A DNA stretch of 64,000 nt from DASQMT01 sp963839615 (lineage in GTDB: Bacteria; Actinomycetota; Thermoleophilia; Solirubrobacterales; Solirubrobacteraceae): the NCBI GenBank assembly GCA_963839615.1, contig CAWIVY010000011.1, positions 248,001 through 312,000 on the forward strand, written 5' to 3'. Below are positions 50,108 through 57,992 of this stretch, in pieces (within the stretch, counting starts at the first letter, position 1; the number at the start of each line of letters is the position of its first letter). Position numbers and translations under genes: made by a program. The notes under the pieces are model-generated. The model saw only the letters and a program-made list of their open reading frames with translations, was not told the DNA's origin and ran no database searches.

Positions 50108-51096
50108 CTAACCGGCGGCCGCGGCCAGCGGGCCGGTGCCGGCGAGCTGCTGCTTGACGTGCTCGTCGGCGTGGTAGCTCGAGCGGACGAGCGGCCCGGC
50201 GGCGATGTGGTCGAAGCCGAGCTTGTAGGCCTCCACCTCGAGCGCCTTGAACTCGTCCGGATGCCAGTAGCGGACGACCGGCAGGTGGCGCTCGGTCGGG
50301 CGCAGGTACTGGCCGACAGTGAGCACCTGCACACCGTGCTCGCGCAACCGCCCGAACGCGTCGACCATCTCGTCGTGGGTCTCCCCGAGGCCGACCATCA
50401 GGCCCGACTTCGTGGTCAGCTCGCCGCCGCCCATCTCCCTGGCGTTCGCGAGCACGCGCAGCGACCGCTCCCAGCGCGAGCCCCTGCGCGCGACCGGGTA
50501 GAGCCGGGCACGACCTCGACGTTGTGGTTGAAGACGTCCGGGCGCTCCGCGATCACCTTCGCGAGCGGCATCTCCTCGCCGCGGAAGTCGGGCGTCAGGC
50601 ACTCGATCTTGCACAGCGGCGCCTGCATCCGGATCGACCTGATCACGCCGCACCAGACGCCGGCGCCGTAGTCGGGCAGGTCGTCGCGGTCGACCGATGT
50701 GATGACCGCGTGCCGCAGGCCCATCTTCGCGACCGATCGCGCGACGCGCAGCGGCTCGAGCGGGTCGTTCCAGGTCGGCTTGCCGGTCTTGACGTTGCAG
50801 AAGCCGCAGCGGCGCGTGCAGGTGTCGCCGAGGATCATGAAGGTCGCGGTGCCGCGCTCCCAGCAGTCGCCGACGTTCGGGCAGGCGGCCTCCTGGCAGA
50901 CCGTGTGGAGCTCCTCGGAGCGGATCATCTCCGACAGCTCGCGATAGCGCTTCCCGCCGGGCGGCGGCACCTTGAACCACGACGGCTTGCGGCCGCGGAA
51001 CGGCTGCGTGTCCGTGCCCAGCACCTTCGTGACGTCCATCCCACCGGGGTTCGCGCGCGAGCGCGTCACGTGGAGCCGGGGAGCGGCGGTGCTCAC
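50108..51096 (-). CDS. lipA: Lipoyl synthase, one frameshift
   Basis: This radical-SAM enzyme inserts two sulfurs into protein-bound octanoate. It has the auxiliary cluster motif CQEAACPNVGDCWERG and the SAM-cluster CTRRCGFCNVKTGKP, then HAVITSVDRDDLPDYGAG. After NVEVVP the frame shifts at about 50506; the continuation reads RLYPVARRGSRWERSL, then GLMVGLGETHDEMVDAFGRL, and ends LAAAAG. The 989-nt span is one base short of a multiple of three, suggesting one missing C in a C-run. The GTG start overlaps the lipB stop (GTGA). As its product is needed by the adjacent E2, a sequence error is more likely than loss. Confidence 0.9.
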
Positions 51097-51794
51097 GCCA
51101 GTGAGGGTACCGGGCGCAGGGCACCGGCTCCGAGGCGCCTCGGGGTGACGATCCGCTGCCGCATCCCGTGCGCCTGCGCGAACGCGTAGGCGACGCGCTT
51201 GCGCATGCACGCGGCCGTGCCCGTGCGCCCGGTCTCGAGCGCGACGGACGTCATGCGGACGTCGGGCAGGCCGCACGCGGTGACCTGGTGGAAGGGCGCC
51301 ACGTCGTTGTCGACGTTGAGCGCGAATCCGTGCGCGCTCACGCCCCGGGACAGGTGGACGCCGATCGAGGCGATCTTGCGGTCCTCGACCCAGACGCCCG
51401 TGTACTCGGGGCCCTCGTGGTCGCGGCCGCGCGACCGGATCCCCTCCTCGGCGAGCGCGGCGGCGATCGCCGCCTCCATCGTGCGCAGGTAGGAGGGGAT
51501 GTCGGAGGCGTGCATGATCGGGTAGCCGACGAGCTGTCCGGGACCGTGGTAGGTCAGCTTGCCGCCGCGCTGCGTGCGCACGACGTCGATGCCGCGCGCG
51601 CGCCAGTGCTCCTCGCCGAACGGCAGGTCGCCGGGCTCGGAGCGGCGGCCGAGCGTGTAGACCGGCGGATGCTCGAGCAGCAGCAGCAGGTCCGGCAGCT
51701 CGCCCGCGATCACGCGCTCCCGCAGCGCCTCCTGCAGCGCGGCCGCCGCGCGGTACTCGACCGTCCCGAGGTGGCAGGTCCAGAGCTCGCGCAT
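51093..51794 (-). CDS. lipB: Octanoyl-[acyl carrier protein]:protein octanoyltransferase
   Basis: The 233-residue enzyme transfers octanoate from ACP to the lipoyl domains of E2 proteins. Signature segments are TQRGGKLTYHGPGQLVGYPI, the catalytic Lys region VEDRKIASIGVHLSRGVSAH and catalytic Cys in VTACGLPDVRMTS. I chose the ATG at 51794 (MRELWTCHLGTVEYRAAA), 3 nt after the E2 stop. Together with lipA it completes endogenous lipoate synthesis next to the dehydrogenase that uses it. Confidence 0.93.
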   Translation of the reverse strand: MRELWTCHLGTVEYRAAAALQEALRERVIAGELPDLLLLLEHPPVYTLGRRSEPGDLPFGEEHWRARGIDVVRTQRGGKLTYHGPGQLVGYPIMHASDIPSYLRTMEAAIAAALAEEGIRSRGRDHEGPEYTGVWVEDRKIASIGVHLSRGVSAHGFALNVDNDVAPFHQVTACGLPDVRMTSVALETGRTGTAACMRKRVAYAFAQAHGMRQRIVTPRRLGAGALRPVPSLA

Positions 51795-51796
51795 CG

Positions 51797-53131
51797 TCAG
51801 CCGACCGGCCAGGCCTCCAGGCGGTCGGCCAGCGCGCGCAGGAACTGCGCCGCCAGCGCGCCGTCGAGCGCACGGTGGTCCCAGCTCATGCACAGGTAGG
51901 TCATGTGGCGGATCGCGATCGAGTCGTTCCCGAGCTCGTCCGTGATCACCACGGGGCGCTTGACGATCGCCTCGGTGTCGAGGATCGCCACCTGCGGCTG
52001 GTTGATCACCGGCGTCGCGATGATCGAGCCGTAGCCGCCGGGGTTGGTGATCGTGAACGAGCCGCCGCGGACCTCGTCGGGCGTCAGCGCGTTCTCGCGC
52101 CCGCGCGCGGCGACGTCCTTGATGCGCGCCGCGAGACCCTCGACCGAGAGCTCCTGGGCGTCACGGATCACCGGCACGATCAGGCCGCCTTCTCCCAGCG
52201 ACACCGCGATGCCCAGGTGCACGCCGTCGTACGTCGTGATCGTGTCGTCCTCGATCGTCGCGTTCAGCGCCGGGAACTCGCGCAGCGTCTCGATCGTCGC
52301 GCGCGCGATCACCGGCAGGTAGGTCACGCCGAGCGCCTTGCGCGCCGCGTTCACCCGGGTCATGTCGGCCTCGACGATCGTGGTGCAGGTCGCGGCGGTC
52401 TGCAGCGACTCGACCATCGCGCGCCCGATCGACTGGCGCATGCGCGAGAGCGGCGCGGAGCCGCCCTGCATCGGCGCCGGCTCGGCGGCGGGCGCCGGCT
52501 GCCCGAAGCGCGGCCTGCGCTTCCTCGGCGCGGCCGGCTCGTCGGGCTTGTAGGGCGACTCGATGTGCATCGGCGCGTCGGCGCCGCCGCCGTTTTCGAG
52601 GAACGCCAGCACGTCCTGCTTGCGCACCCGCCCGCCGCGGCCGGTCCCCTCGATCCGCTCGAGATCGATGTCGTGCTCGGACGCCATGCGCATGACGACC
52701 GGCGAGTAGCGCTTGCCGCCCGAGCGCCGGGCGCTTCCCTCCTGCGCGGAGCCGGCGTGCTCGGCCGCCGTGTCGCCCTGGAGCTCGCCGGCATCGCCGG
52801 GCGCTTCGAGCGCGGCGGAGGCCTCGCTCGTGCCGTCCGTGGACGACGAGTCGCCCTCCGAGGTGTGCGCCTCCCCCGGCTTGGCATCGGTCGCGATCAG
52901 GGCCATCACGGCGCCCACCTCGACCGTCTCTCCCACCTGCACGAGGATCTCCTGCAGCCGGCCGGCCGCGGGCGCCTCGACGTCGGTGTCGATCTTGTCC
53001 GTCGAGATCGAGGCGATCACCTCGTCGGCCTCGACCCAGTCGCCGACCTGCTTCTTCCACTCGACGATCGTGCCCTCGGCGACCGACACGCCCATCTGGG
53101 GCATGTGGATCTCAGTAGTCAAGGAGCTCAC
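51797..53131 (-). CDS. 2-oxoacid dehydrogenase E2 (dihydrolipoamide acyltransferase)
   Basis: The 444-residue E2 has one lipoyl domain (about residues 7-82; lipoyl Lys46 in STDKIDTDV), an acidic Ser/Ala linker, a peripheral-subunit-binding domain (SPVVMRMASEHDIDLERIEG) and a catalytic domain ending in the active-site MSWDHRALDG (His about 419). It may start at the GTG 53131, overlapping E1beta by 20 nt, or at ATG 53104. With the E1 genes it forms a pyruvate- or branched-chain-type complex in the cytosol. No E3 gene is in the window. Confidence 0.92.
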   Translation of the reverse strand: MSSLTTEIHMPQMGVSVAEGTIVEWKKQVGDWVEADEVIASISTDKIDTDVEAPAAGRLQEILVQVGETVEVGAVMALIATDAKPGEAHTSEGDSSSTDGTSEASAALEAPGDAGELQGDTAAEHAGSAQEGSARRSGGKRYSPVVMRMASEHDIDLERIEGTGRGGRVRKQDVLAFLENGGGADAPMHIESPYKPDEPAAPRKRRPRFGQPAPAAEPAPMQGGSAPLSRMRQSIGRAMVESLQTAATCTTIVEADMTRVNAARKALGVTYLPVIARATIETLREFPALNATIEDDTITTYDGVHLGIAVSLGEGGLIVPVIRDAQELSVEGLAARIKDVAARGRENALTPDEVRGGSFTITNPGGYGSIIATPVINQPQVAILDTEAIVKRPVVITDELGNDSIAIRHMTYLCMSWDHRALDGALAAQFLRALADRLEAWPVG

Positions 53132-54077
53132 GCACAGCCTCCCTCACGTCGTCGACCTGCGGCAGGACGGCCTGCTCGAGCGGCGGCGAGAACGGGATCG
53201 GCACGTCGGGCGTCGCGACGCGCACGACCGGGCCGTCGAGGTCCTCCCACGCATGCTCGGCGATCAGCGCCGCCACCTGCGCGCCCGCGGCGCACATCTG
53301 GTTGGCCTCGTCGACGATCACGACCTTCGAGCACTTGCGCACGCTCGCGAGGATCGCCTCGGTGTCGAGCGGCACGAGCGAGCGCAGGTCGAGCACCTCG
53401 ACCGAGGCGCCGTCGAGGTCGGCCGTCGCCTCGAGCGCGGTGTGCACCATCGCGCCGTATGCGATCACGACGAGGTCGCTGCCCTCGCGCGCGACGCGGG
53501 CCGAGAACTCGGTCTCGTAGCTGCCCTCGGGCACGTCGCCCTTGATGCGGCGGTAGAGGTGCTTGTGCTCCATGTAGACGACCGGGTTGGGATCGCGGAT
53601 CGCCTTGATCAGCAGTCCCTTGGCGTCCGCGGCCGTCGACGGCGCGACGACCTTGAGCCCGGGCGCGTGCATGAACCACGCCTCGGGGTTCTGGGAGTGG
53701 AACGGGCCGCCCGAGAAGCCGCCTCCCGACGGGAGCCGGACCGTGATGTTCACGCTCAGCCCCTGGCGGTAGAACATCTTTCCCGCCACGTTGACGAGCT
53801 GGTCGAAGCCGCACGAGATGAAGTCGGAGAACTGCATCTCGGCGACCGGTCGCAGGCCTTCGACCGCCGCCCCGATCGCCGTGCCGACGATCGCCGACTC
53901 TGCCAGCGGCGTGTCCATCACGCGGCCGGCGCCGAACTCGTCGACGAACCCGTCGGTCACCTTGAAGGCGCCGCCGAAGACGCCGATGTCCTCGCCCATC
54001 AGGAACACGCGCTCGTCCGCGCGCATCTCCTCGCGCATCGCGTCGGAGATCGCCTGGAGGTACGTCATCGTCGGCAT
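53112..54077 (-). CDS. 2-oxoacid dehydrogenase E1 component, beta subunit
   Basis: The 321-residue transketolase-like subunit has MGEDIGVFGGAFKVTDGFVD, DTPLAESAIVGTAIGAAVEG, EMQFSDFISCGFDQLVNVAG and VRLPSGGGFSGGPFHSQNPE, in the order typical of PdhB/BkdB. It pairs with the alpha subunit to decarboxylate a 2-oxoacid with thiamine diphosphate. It lies 1 nt from the alpha-subunit gene and overlaps E2, so the three are one operon. Pyruvate versus branched-chain specificity cannot be decided by eye. Confidence 0.92.
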   Translation of the reverse strand: MPTMTYLQAISDAMREEMRADERVFLMGEDIGVFGGAFKVTDGFVDEFGAGRVMDTPLAESAIVGTAIGAAVEGLRPVAEMQFSDFISCGFDQLVNVAGKMFYRQGLSVNITVRLPSGGGFSGGPFHSQNPEAWFMHAPGLKVVAPSTAADAKGLLIKAIRDPNPVVYMEHKHLYRRIKGDVPEGSYETEFSARVAREGSDLVVIAYGAMVHTALEATADLDGASVEVLDLRSLVPLDTEAILASVRKCSKVVIVDEANQMCAAGAQVAALIAEHAWEDLDGPVVRVATPDVPIPFSPPLEQAVLPQVDDVREAVRELLDY

Positions 54078-55121
54078 CTAGAACCCGCTCCAGCGCGACT
54101 CGGCGTCCTCGAGCAGCGCGGGCTCGTCGGCGAACACCCGCTCGGTGGCGGTATCGCCGTCGGGCATCGGCATCGCCAGCGCCTCCTCGACGGCAGCATC
54201 GATCTCGGCCTTGACCTCCGCGCGCAGCGCGCCGACGTCGACGCCGAGCGACTCCAGGCGGCGGACCTGGCGGTCGATCGGGTCCTTGCGCTTCCACTCC
54301 TCGATCTGCTCCGCCGGCACGTACTTCATGTCGTCGTGCGCGGCGTGCCCGTGCATGCGCATCGTCACGGCCTCGATCAGGGTCGGGCCCTCGCCGGCGA
54401 TCGCGCGGTCGCGCGCCTGGCGCGTCGCCTCGAACGTCGCCTCGACGTCGTTGCCGTCGACGCTGACGCCGGGGAAGCCGTATGCGGCGGCGCGCTCGAC
54501 CGGGTCGACCGCGAACTGCGACGCCGTCGGCGTGGAGTACGCGTACTGGTTGTTCTCGAGGATGAAGATCACCGGGAGCTTCTGCACGCCGGCCCAGTTC
54601 ATCGCCTCGTGGAAGTCGCCGCGGGAGGTCGAGCCGTCGCCGAACCAGGTCAGCGCCGCGCGCTGCTCCCCGCGCATCTTGAAGGCCATCGCGAGGCCCG
54701 CCGCGACGAGCATCATGTCGGGCAGCATCGAGACCATGCCGACGCAGCCGACCCTGCGCTCGCCGAAGTGCACGTTGCCGTCGCGGCCGCCCGTGATGCC
54801 GCCCTCGCGGCCCATGTACTGCGCGAGGATGCGGGTGGGCGAGACGCCGCGGATCAGGTGCGCCGCGAGGTCGCGGTGCAGGATGCAGAGCCGGTCATGG
54901 CCGTGCATCGCCCAGGTCGGCCCGGCCGAGACGGCCTCCTGGCCGAAGCCGTCGTAGAAGGAGCCCGGGACCTTGCCCTGGCGATAGAGCATCATCGCCC
55001 GCTCCTCGATGCCCCGCATGCCGAGCATCGCTCGCAGGAGGCCCGTTCGGTCCTCCAGCGTCAGGTGCTCGCTCACGGACGCTGGTACGTCCGGCTCCGT
55101 AGAGGCAGTTTCAGTCGCCAT
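54078..55121 (-). CDS. 2-oxoacid dehydrogenase E1 component, alpha subunit
   Basis: The 347-residue thiamine-diphosphate-binding subunit has the motif GDGSTSRGDFHEAMNWAGVQ ending in ILENN, and the region HGHAAHDDMKYVP that carries the phosphorylation loop in mitochondrial homologues. It begins MATETASTEPDVPASVSEHL and has a ribosome-binding AAGGAG upstream. It heads the E1alpha-E1beta-E2-lipB-lipA transcript. The GC-rich gap to the divergent membrane-protein gene has no obvious promoter. Confidence 0.92.
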   Translation of the reverse strand: MATETASTEPDVPASVSEHLTLEDRTGLLRAMLGMRGIEERAMMLYRQGKVPGSFYDGFGQEAVSAGPTWAMHGHDRLCILHRDLAAHLIRGVSPTRILAQYMGREGGITGGRDGNVHFGERRVGCVGMVSMLPDMMLVAAGLAMAFKMRGEQRAALTWFGDGSTSRGDFHEAMNWAGVQKLPVIFILENNQYAYSTPTASQFAVDPVERAAAYGFPGVSVDGNDVEATFEATRQARDRAIAGEGPTLIEAVTMRMHGHAAHDDMKYVPAEQIEEWKRKDPIDRQVRRLESLGVDVGALRAEVKAEIDAAVEEALAMPMPDGDTATERVFADEPALLEDAESRWSGF

Positions 55122-55249
55122 CAGGCGGGTTCACTCCTTCCTCGTCGGGCACGATCCGGGATCCGCCGGGCGCGCCCTTGTGCTGGCCGCCCGCGCGGGA
55201 TCGCCGCCGCGGGTCCTGCCGTATCGGCTCCAAGGTTACCCTCCGGGGC

Positions 55250-55825
55250 GTGGAGCACTCGGAGCGGCTCTGGCTCGCGCGGCTGCGCTGGCGGATGCGC
55301 GGCGCCTGGCTCTGGCCGGTCTTCTTCGCGCTCACCGCGCTCGACGGCGCGCTGATCGCGCTGCTGCCGCCGTACGCGGGAGCGCCGCCCGGGTGGATCG
55401 GCGGCGTGCTGCTGGCGGGCTTCGCAAACCTCATCGCGGTGGCCGTGCTCGGGCCGCTGGTCGGGCGGCTGCTGCGGCGCCGGCGGCCGGACCTGCCGCG
55501 CATCGTCGCGAACGACTACGCGGGCACTCTGCTCGTGATCGTGCTCGCGGTCGGACTGCTGGCGGCAGGGCTCGTGCACCGGCCGGCCGCCGCCGCCGAG
55601 CGCGGCGACGAGGCCGCGGTCCTCGACGCCGTGCACGGCTTCGTCACCAGCCAGGCCGCCGAATGGCAGCCGGGCCTCGACCGCGTCGACGCGGTCCGCC
55701 TCGCGCCCGAGGTCTACCGGGCCTGCGTGCCGGCCGAGGACGGGCGCCGGTTCCTGTGCCTGATCGTCGACACCGACCAGCGCCCGGCGGGCGTGTCACG
55801 CGACAGCTCGATGGAGGCCAATTAG
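55250..55825 (+). CDS. Two-helix membrane hypothetical protein
   Basis: The 191-residue protein likely starts at GTG 55250 (VEHSERLWLARLRWRMRGAW) with a TACCCT box 6 nt before it, so it may be leaderless. Hydrophobic helices lie at about residues 20-45, 55-75 and 90-112, and the rest (FVTSQAAEWQPGLDRVDAVR, YRACVPAEDGRRFLCLIVDT) is an exported domain with two cysteines. I recognise no family. It converges on the second E2 gene, with the hairpin-rich gap between them. Confidence 0.65.
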   Translation: MEHSERLWLARLRWRMRGAWLWPVFFALTALDGALIALLPPYAGAPPGWIGGVLLAGFANLIAVAVLGPLVGRLLRRRRPDLPRIVANDYAGTLLVIVLAVGLLAAGLVHRPAAAAERGDEAAVLDAVHGFVTSQAAEWQPGLDRVDAVRLAPEVYRACVPAEDGRRFLCLIVDTDQRPAGVSRDSSMEAN

Positions 55826-55910
55826 TGGGTCTACCGCCGGCGCTTGTGTGGTCTTGGCGTTTACGGCGGCAGTGAGAGGAGCGGGATCCCGCGCGGGGCG
55901 GTTCGCCTTG

Positions 55911-55994
55911 CACGTGGATTGAAATGCACGCATGTCGTGCTTTTGCGTCCACGTGTACCGAAATCCATCTATGTGATGAATTTCGGTACACGTG
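55911..55994. repeat. Tandem 39-nt hairpin units with shared CACGTG boundaries (family A)
   Basis: CACGTG occurs at 55911, 55950 and 55989, exactly 39 nt apart. Each interval folds into a 45-nt hairpin that uses the flanking CACGTG boxes. The second is near-perfect: CACGTGTACCGAAAT (55950-55964) pairs with 55980-55994, and the apical CATC-TATGT-GATG continues the stem. The first has CACGTGGA/TCCACGTG and GCACG-CATGT-CGTGC. The units share 25 of 39 positions, and several differences are paired changes that keep base pairs. I know no family for this element. Confidence 0.75.
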
Positions 55995-56017
55995 AGCTGC
56001 TCCGTCACGGTGAATTG

Positions 56018-56120
56018 CGTCGCACTCCGGGGCGTTCCCATCGCACGTGCGTCGTTATGCCCCGTATAGGTGCGGAACGTCGCACTCCGCGTCGGATCCG
56101 CCCGTCGTGCGACGTTTTGC
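56018..56120. repeat. Tandem 60-nt hairpin units (family B)
   Basis: CGTCGCACTCCG occurs at 56018-56029 and 56078-56089, 60 nt apart. In both copies CGCAC pairs with GTGCG after a 21-nt loop, followed by a related TTATGCCCC/TTTTGCTCC stretch. The second copy extends to a 14-bp stem (56072-56085 with 56107-56120, including two G-U pairs) and is followed by TTTT, so it could also act as a plus-strand terminator. The CACGTG-containing palindrome CGCACGTGCG (56042-56051) lies in the first unit. Confidence 0.65.
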
Positions 56121-56170
56121 TCCCCCTCGAGTATCCCTCTCAATGCCGCAGTTGACGTTCTCCGCGGCCG

Positions 56171-57529
56171 CTAGAGCGCGAGGCTGAGCGGGTTCTCCAG
56201 CCGCTCGCGGATGCGGCTGAGGAACTGGGCGGCGTCGGCGCCGTAGAGGATCCGGTGATCGCAGGTGAGCGTGAGCTCCATGATCGGACGTGCGGTGATC
56301 TCGCCGTCGCGCACGACCGCGCGCGGCGTCATCTCCCCGACGGCGAGGATCGCCGCCTGCGGCGGGTTGATCACGGCGGTGAAGCGCTTGATCCCGAACA
56401 TGCCGAGGTTCGAGATGCTGAAGGTTCCCGACGAGAGCTCCGGCGGCGCGATCTGGCGTTCGCGCACCCGCTCGGCGAGCCCGCGGGCGTCGCGCGCGAT
56501 CTGCCCGAGCGACTTGGAGTCCGCGTCGAAGATCGTCGGCACGACGAGCGCGTCCTCGGCGGCGACAGCGATCCCGATGTTGACGCGCGAGAAGAGCTCG
56601 AACTTGCCGTCGCGGTAGGCGCCGTTGGCGCGCGGGAACTCCTTCAGCGCCAGCGCGGAGGCCTTGACGACGAAGTCGTTGAACGACGGCGCGGGATCCT
56701 CTCCCGCGGCGGCCTTGAGCTGCTTGCGGAAGTCGACCGCCGCCTGCATGTCGACCTCGCACGTGACGGTGAACTCGGGCGCGGTCGCCTTCGACTCCGC
56801 CATCCGGCGCGCGATCGTCTGCTGCAGGCGCGACAGGTCCTCGGTGGTGGTCGTCCCGCGGCCGCTGCCGCTGTCGCCGGACACCGCCGCCTGCGGCGCC
56901 TCCTCCTGCTGCGGCGCATCCTGCTGCTCCTGCTTCGGCTGCTCCTCCGCGGCCGGCTCCTGATCGCCGTTCTTCGCGGCGGCCTCGACGTCGGACTTCA
57001 CGATCCGACCGCCCGGACCGGATCCCTGCAGGCTCGAGAGCTCGACGCCCAGCTCCTTCGCCATCCGGCGCGCGATCGGCGACGCCTTCACGCGCCCGTT
57101 CTCGTCGCCCTCGGGCTTCGGCTCGGGCCGGCGCTCCTCCTGCTCCGTCGCGACCGGCTCGGACTGCTTGACGCGCTCGACGTCGTCCTCCGGCGCCTCG
57201 GCGCCGCCCTCGGCGGGCTGCTCCTGCGGCTCCTCGGACGACTCGTCGGACGACTCCTCGGCAGGTTCCTCCTCGGGTTGCTCCTGCTGCTCGCCGCCAC
57301 CCTCGCCGATCCGCGCGATCGTCTCGCCTACCGGGAGCGTGTCGCCCTCCTGGGCGACGATCGCGAGCACGCCCTCCTGGTCGGCCTCGTAGGTCATGTT
57401 GGCCTTGTCGGTCTCGATCTCGACGAGCTCCTCGCCGCGCTTGACCTCGTCCCCGTCGGACTTGAGCCACTTGAGGATCGTGCCCTCCTCCATCGAGTCG
57501 GACAGGCGGGGCATCGCGACATCGGCCAT
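56171..57529 (-). CDS. Second 2-oxoacid dehydrogenase E2-type acyltransferase
   Basis: The 452-residue E2 has a lipoyl domain (about residues 3-76; Lys42 in EIETDKANMTYEAD), a long Glu/Gln/Pro-rich linker (about 78-145), a subunit-binding domain (ASPIARRMAKELGVELSSLQ) and a catalytic domain. The active-site region reads LTLTCDHRILYGADAAQFL, with Tyr429 where Asp of HRxxDG is usual. The His (about 425) is kept. It stands alone, away from the E1 genes at 53-55 kb, and converges on the membrane-protein gene. It could belong to another complex or a variant acyltransferase. Confidence 0.9.
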   Translation of the reverse strand: MADVAMPRLSDSMEEGTILKWLKSDGDEVKRGEELVEIETDKANMTYEADQEGVLAIVAQEGDTLPVGETIARIGEGGGEQQEQPEEEPAEESSDESSEEPQEQPAEGGAEAPEDDVERVKQSEPVATEQEERRPEPKPEGDENGRVKASPIARRMAKELGVELSSLQGSGPGGRIVKSDVEAAAKNGDQEPAAEEQPKQEQQDAPQQEEAPQAAVSGDSGSGRGTTTTEDLSRLQQTIARRMAESKATAPEFTVTCEVDMQAAVDFRKQLKAAAGEDPAPSFNDFVVKASALALKEFPRANGAYRDGKFELFSRVNIGIAVAAEDALVVPTIFDADSKSLGQIARDARGLAERVRERQIAPPELSSGTFSISNLGMFGIKRFTAVINPPQAAILAVGEMTPRAVVRDGEITARPIMELTLTCDHRILYGADAAQFLSRIRERLENPLSLAL

Positions 57530-57563
57530 GCCGGGAGGGTATAGAGCAGTCGCGCGGGGGGCG

Positions 57564-57992
57564 TCAACGCGGGGGCAGCTCGGCGACTTCGAACCAGAAC
57601 CGGTTGATCGCCTGGATCAGGCCGGTGAAGTCGTCGAGCTCGAGCGGCTTGACCACGAAGCAGTTGACGCCGCGGTCGTAGCAGGCCTCCACGTCGCGCG
57701 CCGACGACGACGTCGTCAGCATGATCACCGGCGTCCGGCGCAGCTCCGGGTCGCCCTTGACCTCCTCGAGCACCTCGAGCCCGTTCTTCTTCGGCAGGTT
57801 GAGGTCGAGCAGGATCAGGTCGGGCCGCGCCGCGTCGGCATGGATGCCCTTCTTGCGCAGGTATGCGAGCGCCGCCTCCCCGTCGGGGACGGCGACCAGC
57901 CGGGCGGTGACGTCGGCCTCGTGCAGCGCCTCGCGGGTCAGGCGCACGTCGCCGGCGTTGTCCTCGACCAGCAGGATCGAACGGCCGCTCAT
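57564..57992 (-). CDS. Stand-alone response regulator receiver domain (Rcp1-like)
   Basis: The 142-residue protein is a single receiver domain with ILLVEDNAGDVRLTREAL, phospho-acceptor Asp in DLILLDLNLPKKNGLEVLEE (about residue 63), VIMLTTSSSARDVEACYDRG and the Lys in CFVVKPLELDDF. It has no output domain, like the Rcp1-type partners of multi-PAS or phytochrome kinases. It overlaps the kinase stop (ATGA), so kinase and receiver form a two-component pair. The downstream target is unknown. Confidence 0.9.
   Translation of the reverse strand: MSGRSILLVEDNAGDVRLTREALHEADVTARLVAVPDGEAALAYLRKKGIHADAARPDLILLDLNLPKKNGLEVLEEVKGDPELRRTPVIMLTTSSSARDVEACYDRGVNCFVVKPLELDDFTGLIQAINRFWFEVAELPPR

Noticed and set aside
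55911..56120. CRISPR array at the regularly spaced CACGTG elements
   Set aside because: Only a 6-nt motif is shared between three sites, the intervals resemble each other by structure rather than being unique spacers, and there are no cas genes.
56150..56165. TTGACG as a -35 box for a small RNA in the hairpin gap
   Set aside because: No -10 box lies 16-19 nt downstream; the sequence there is CCGCTAGAGCG.
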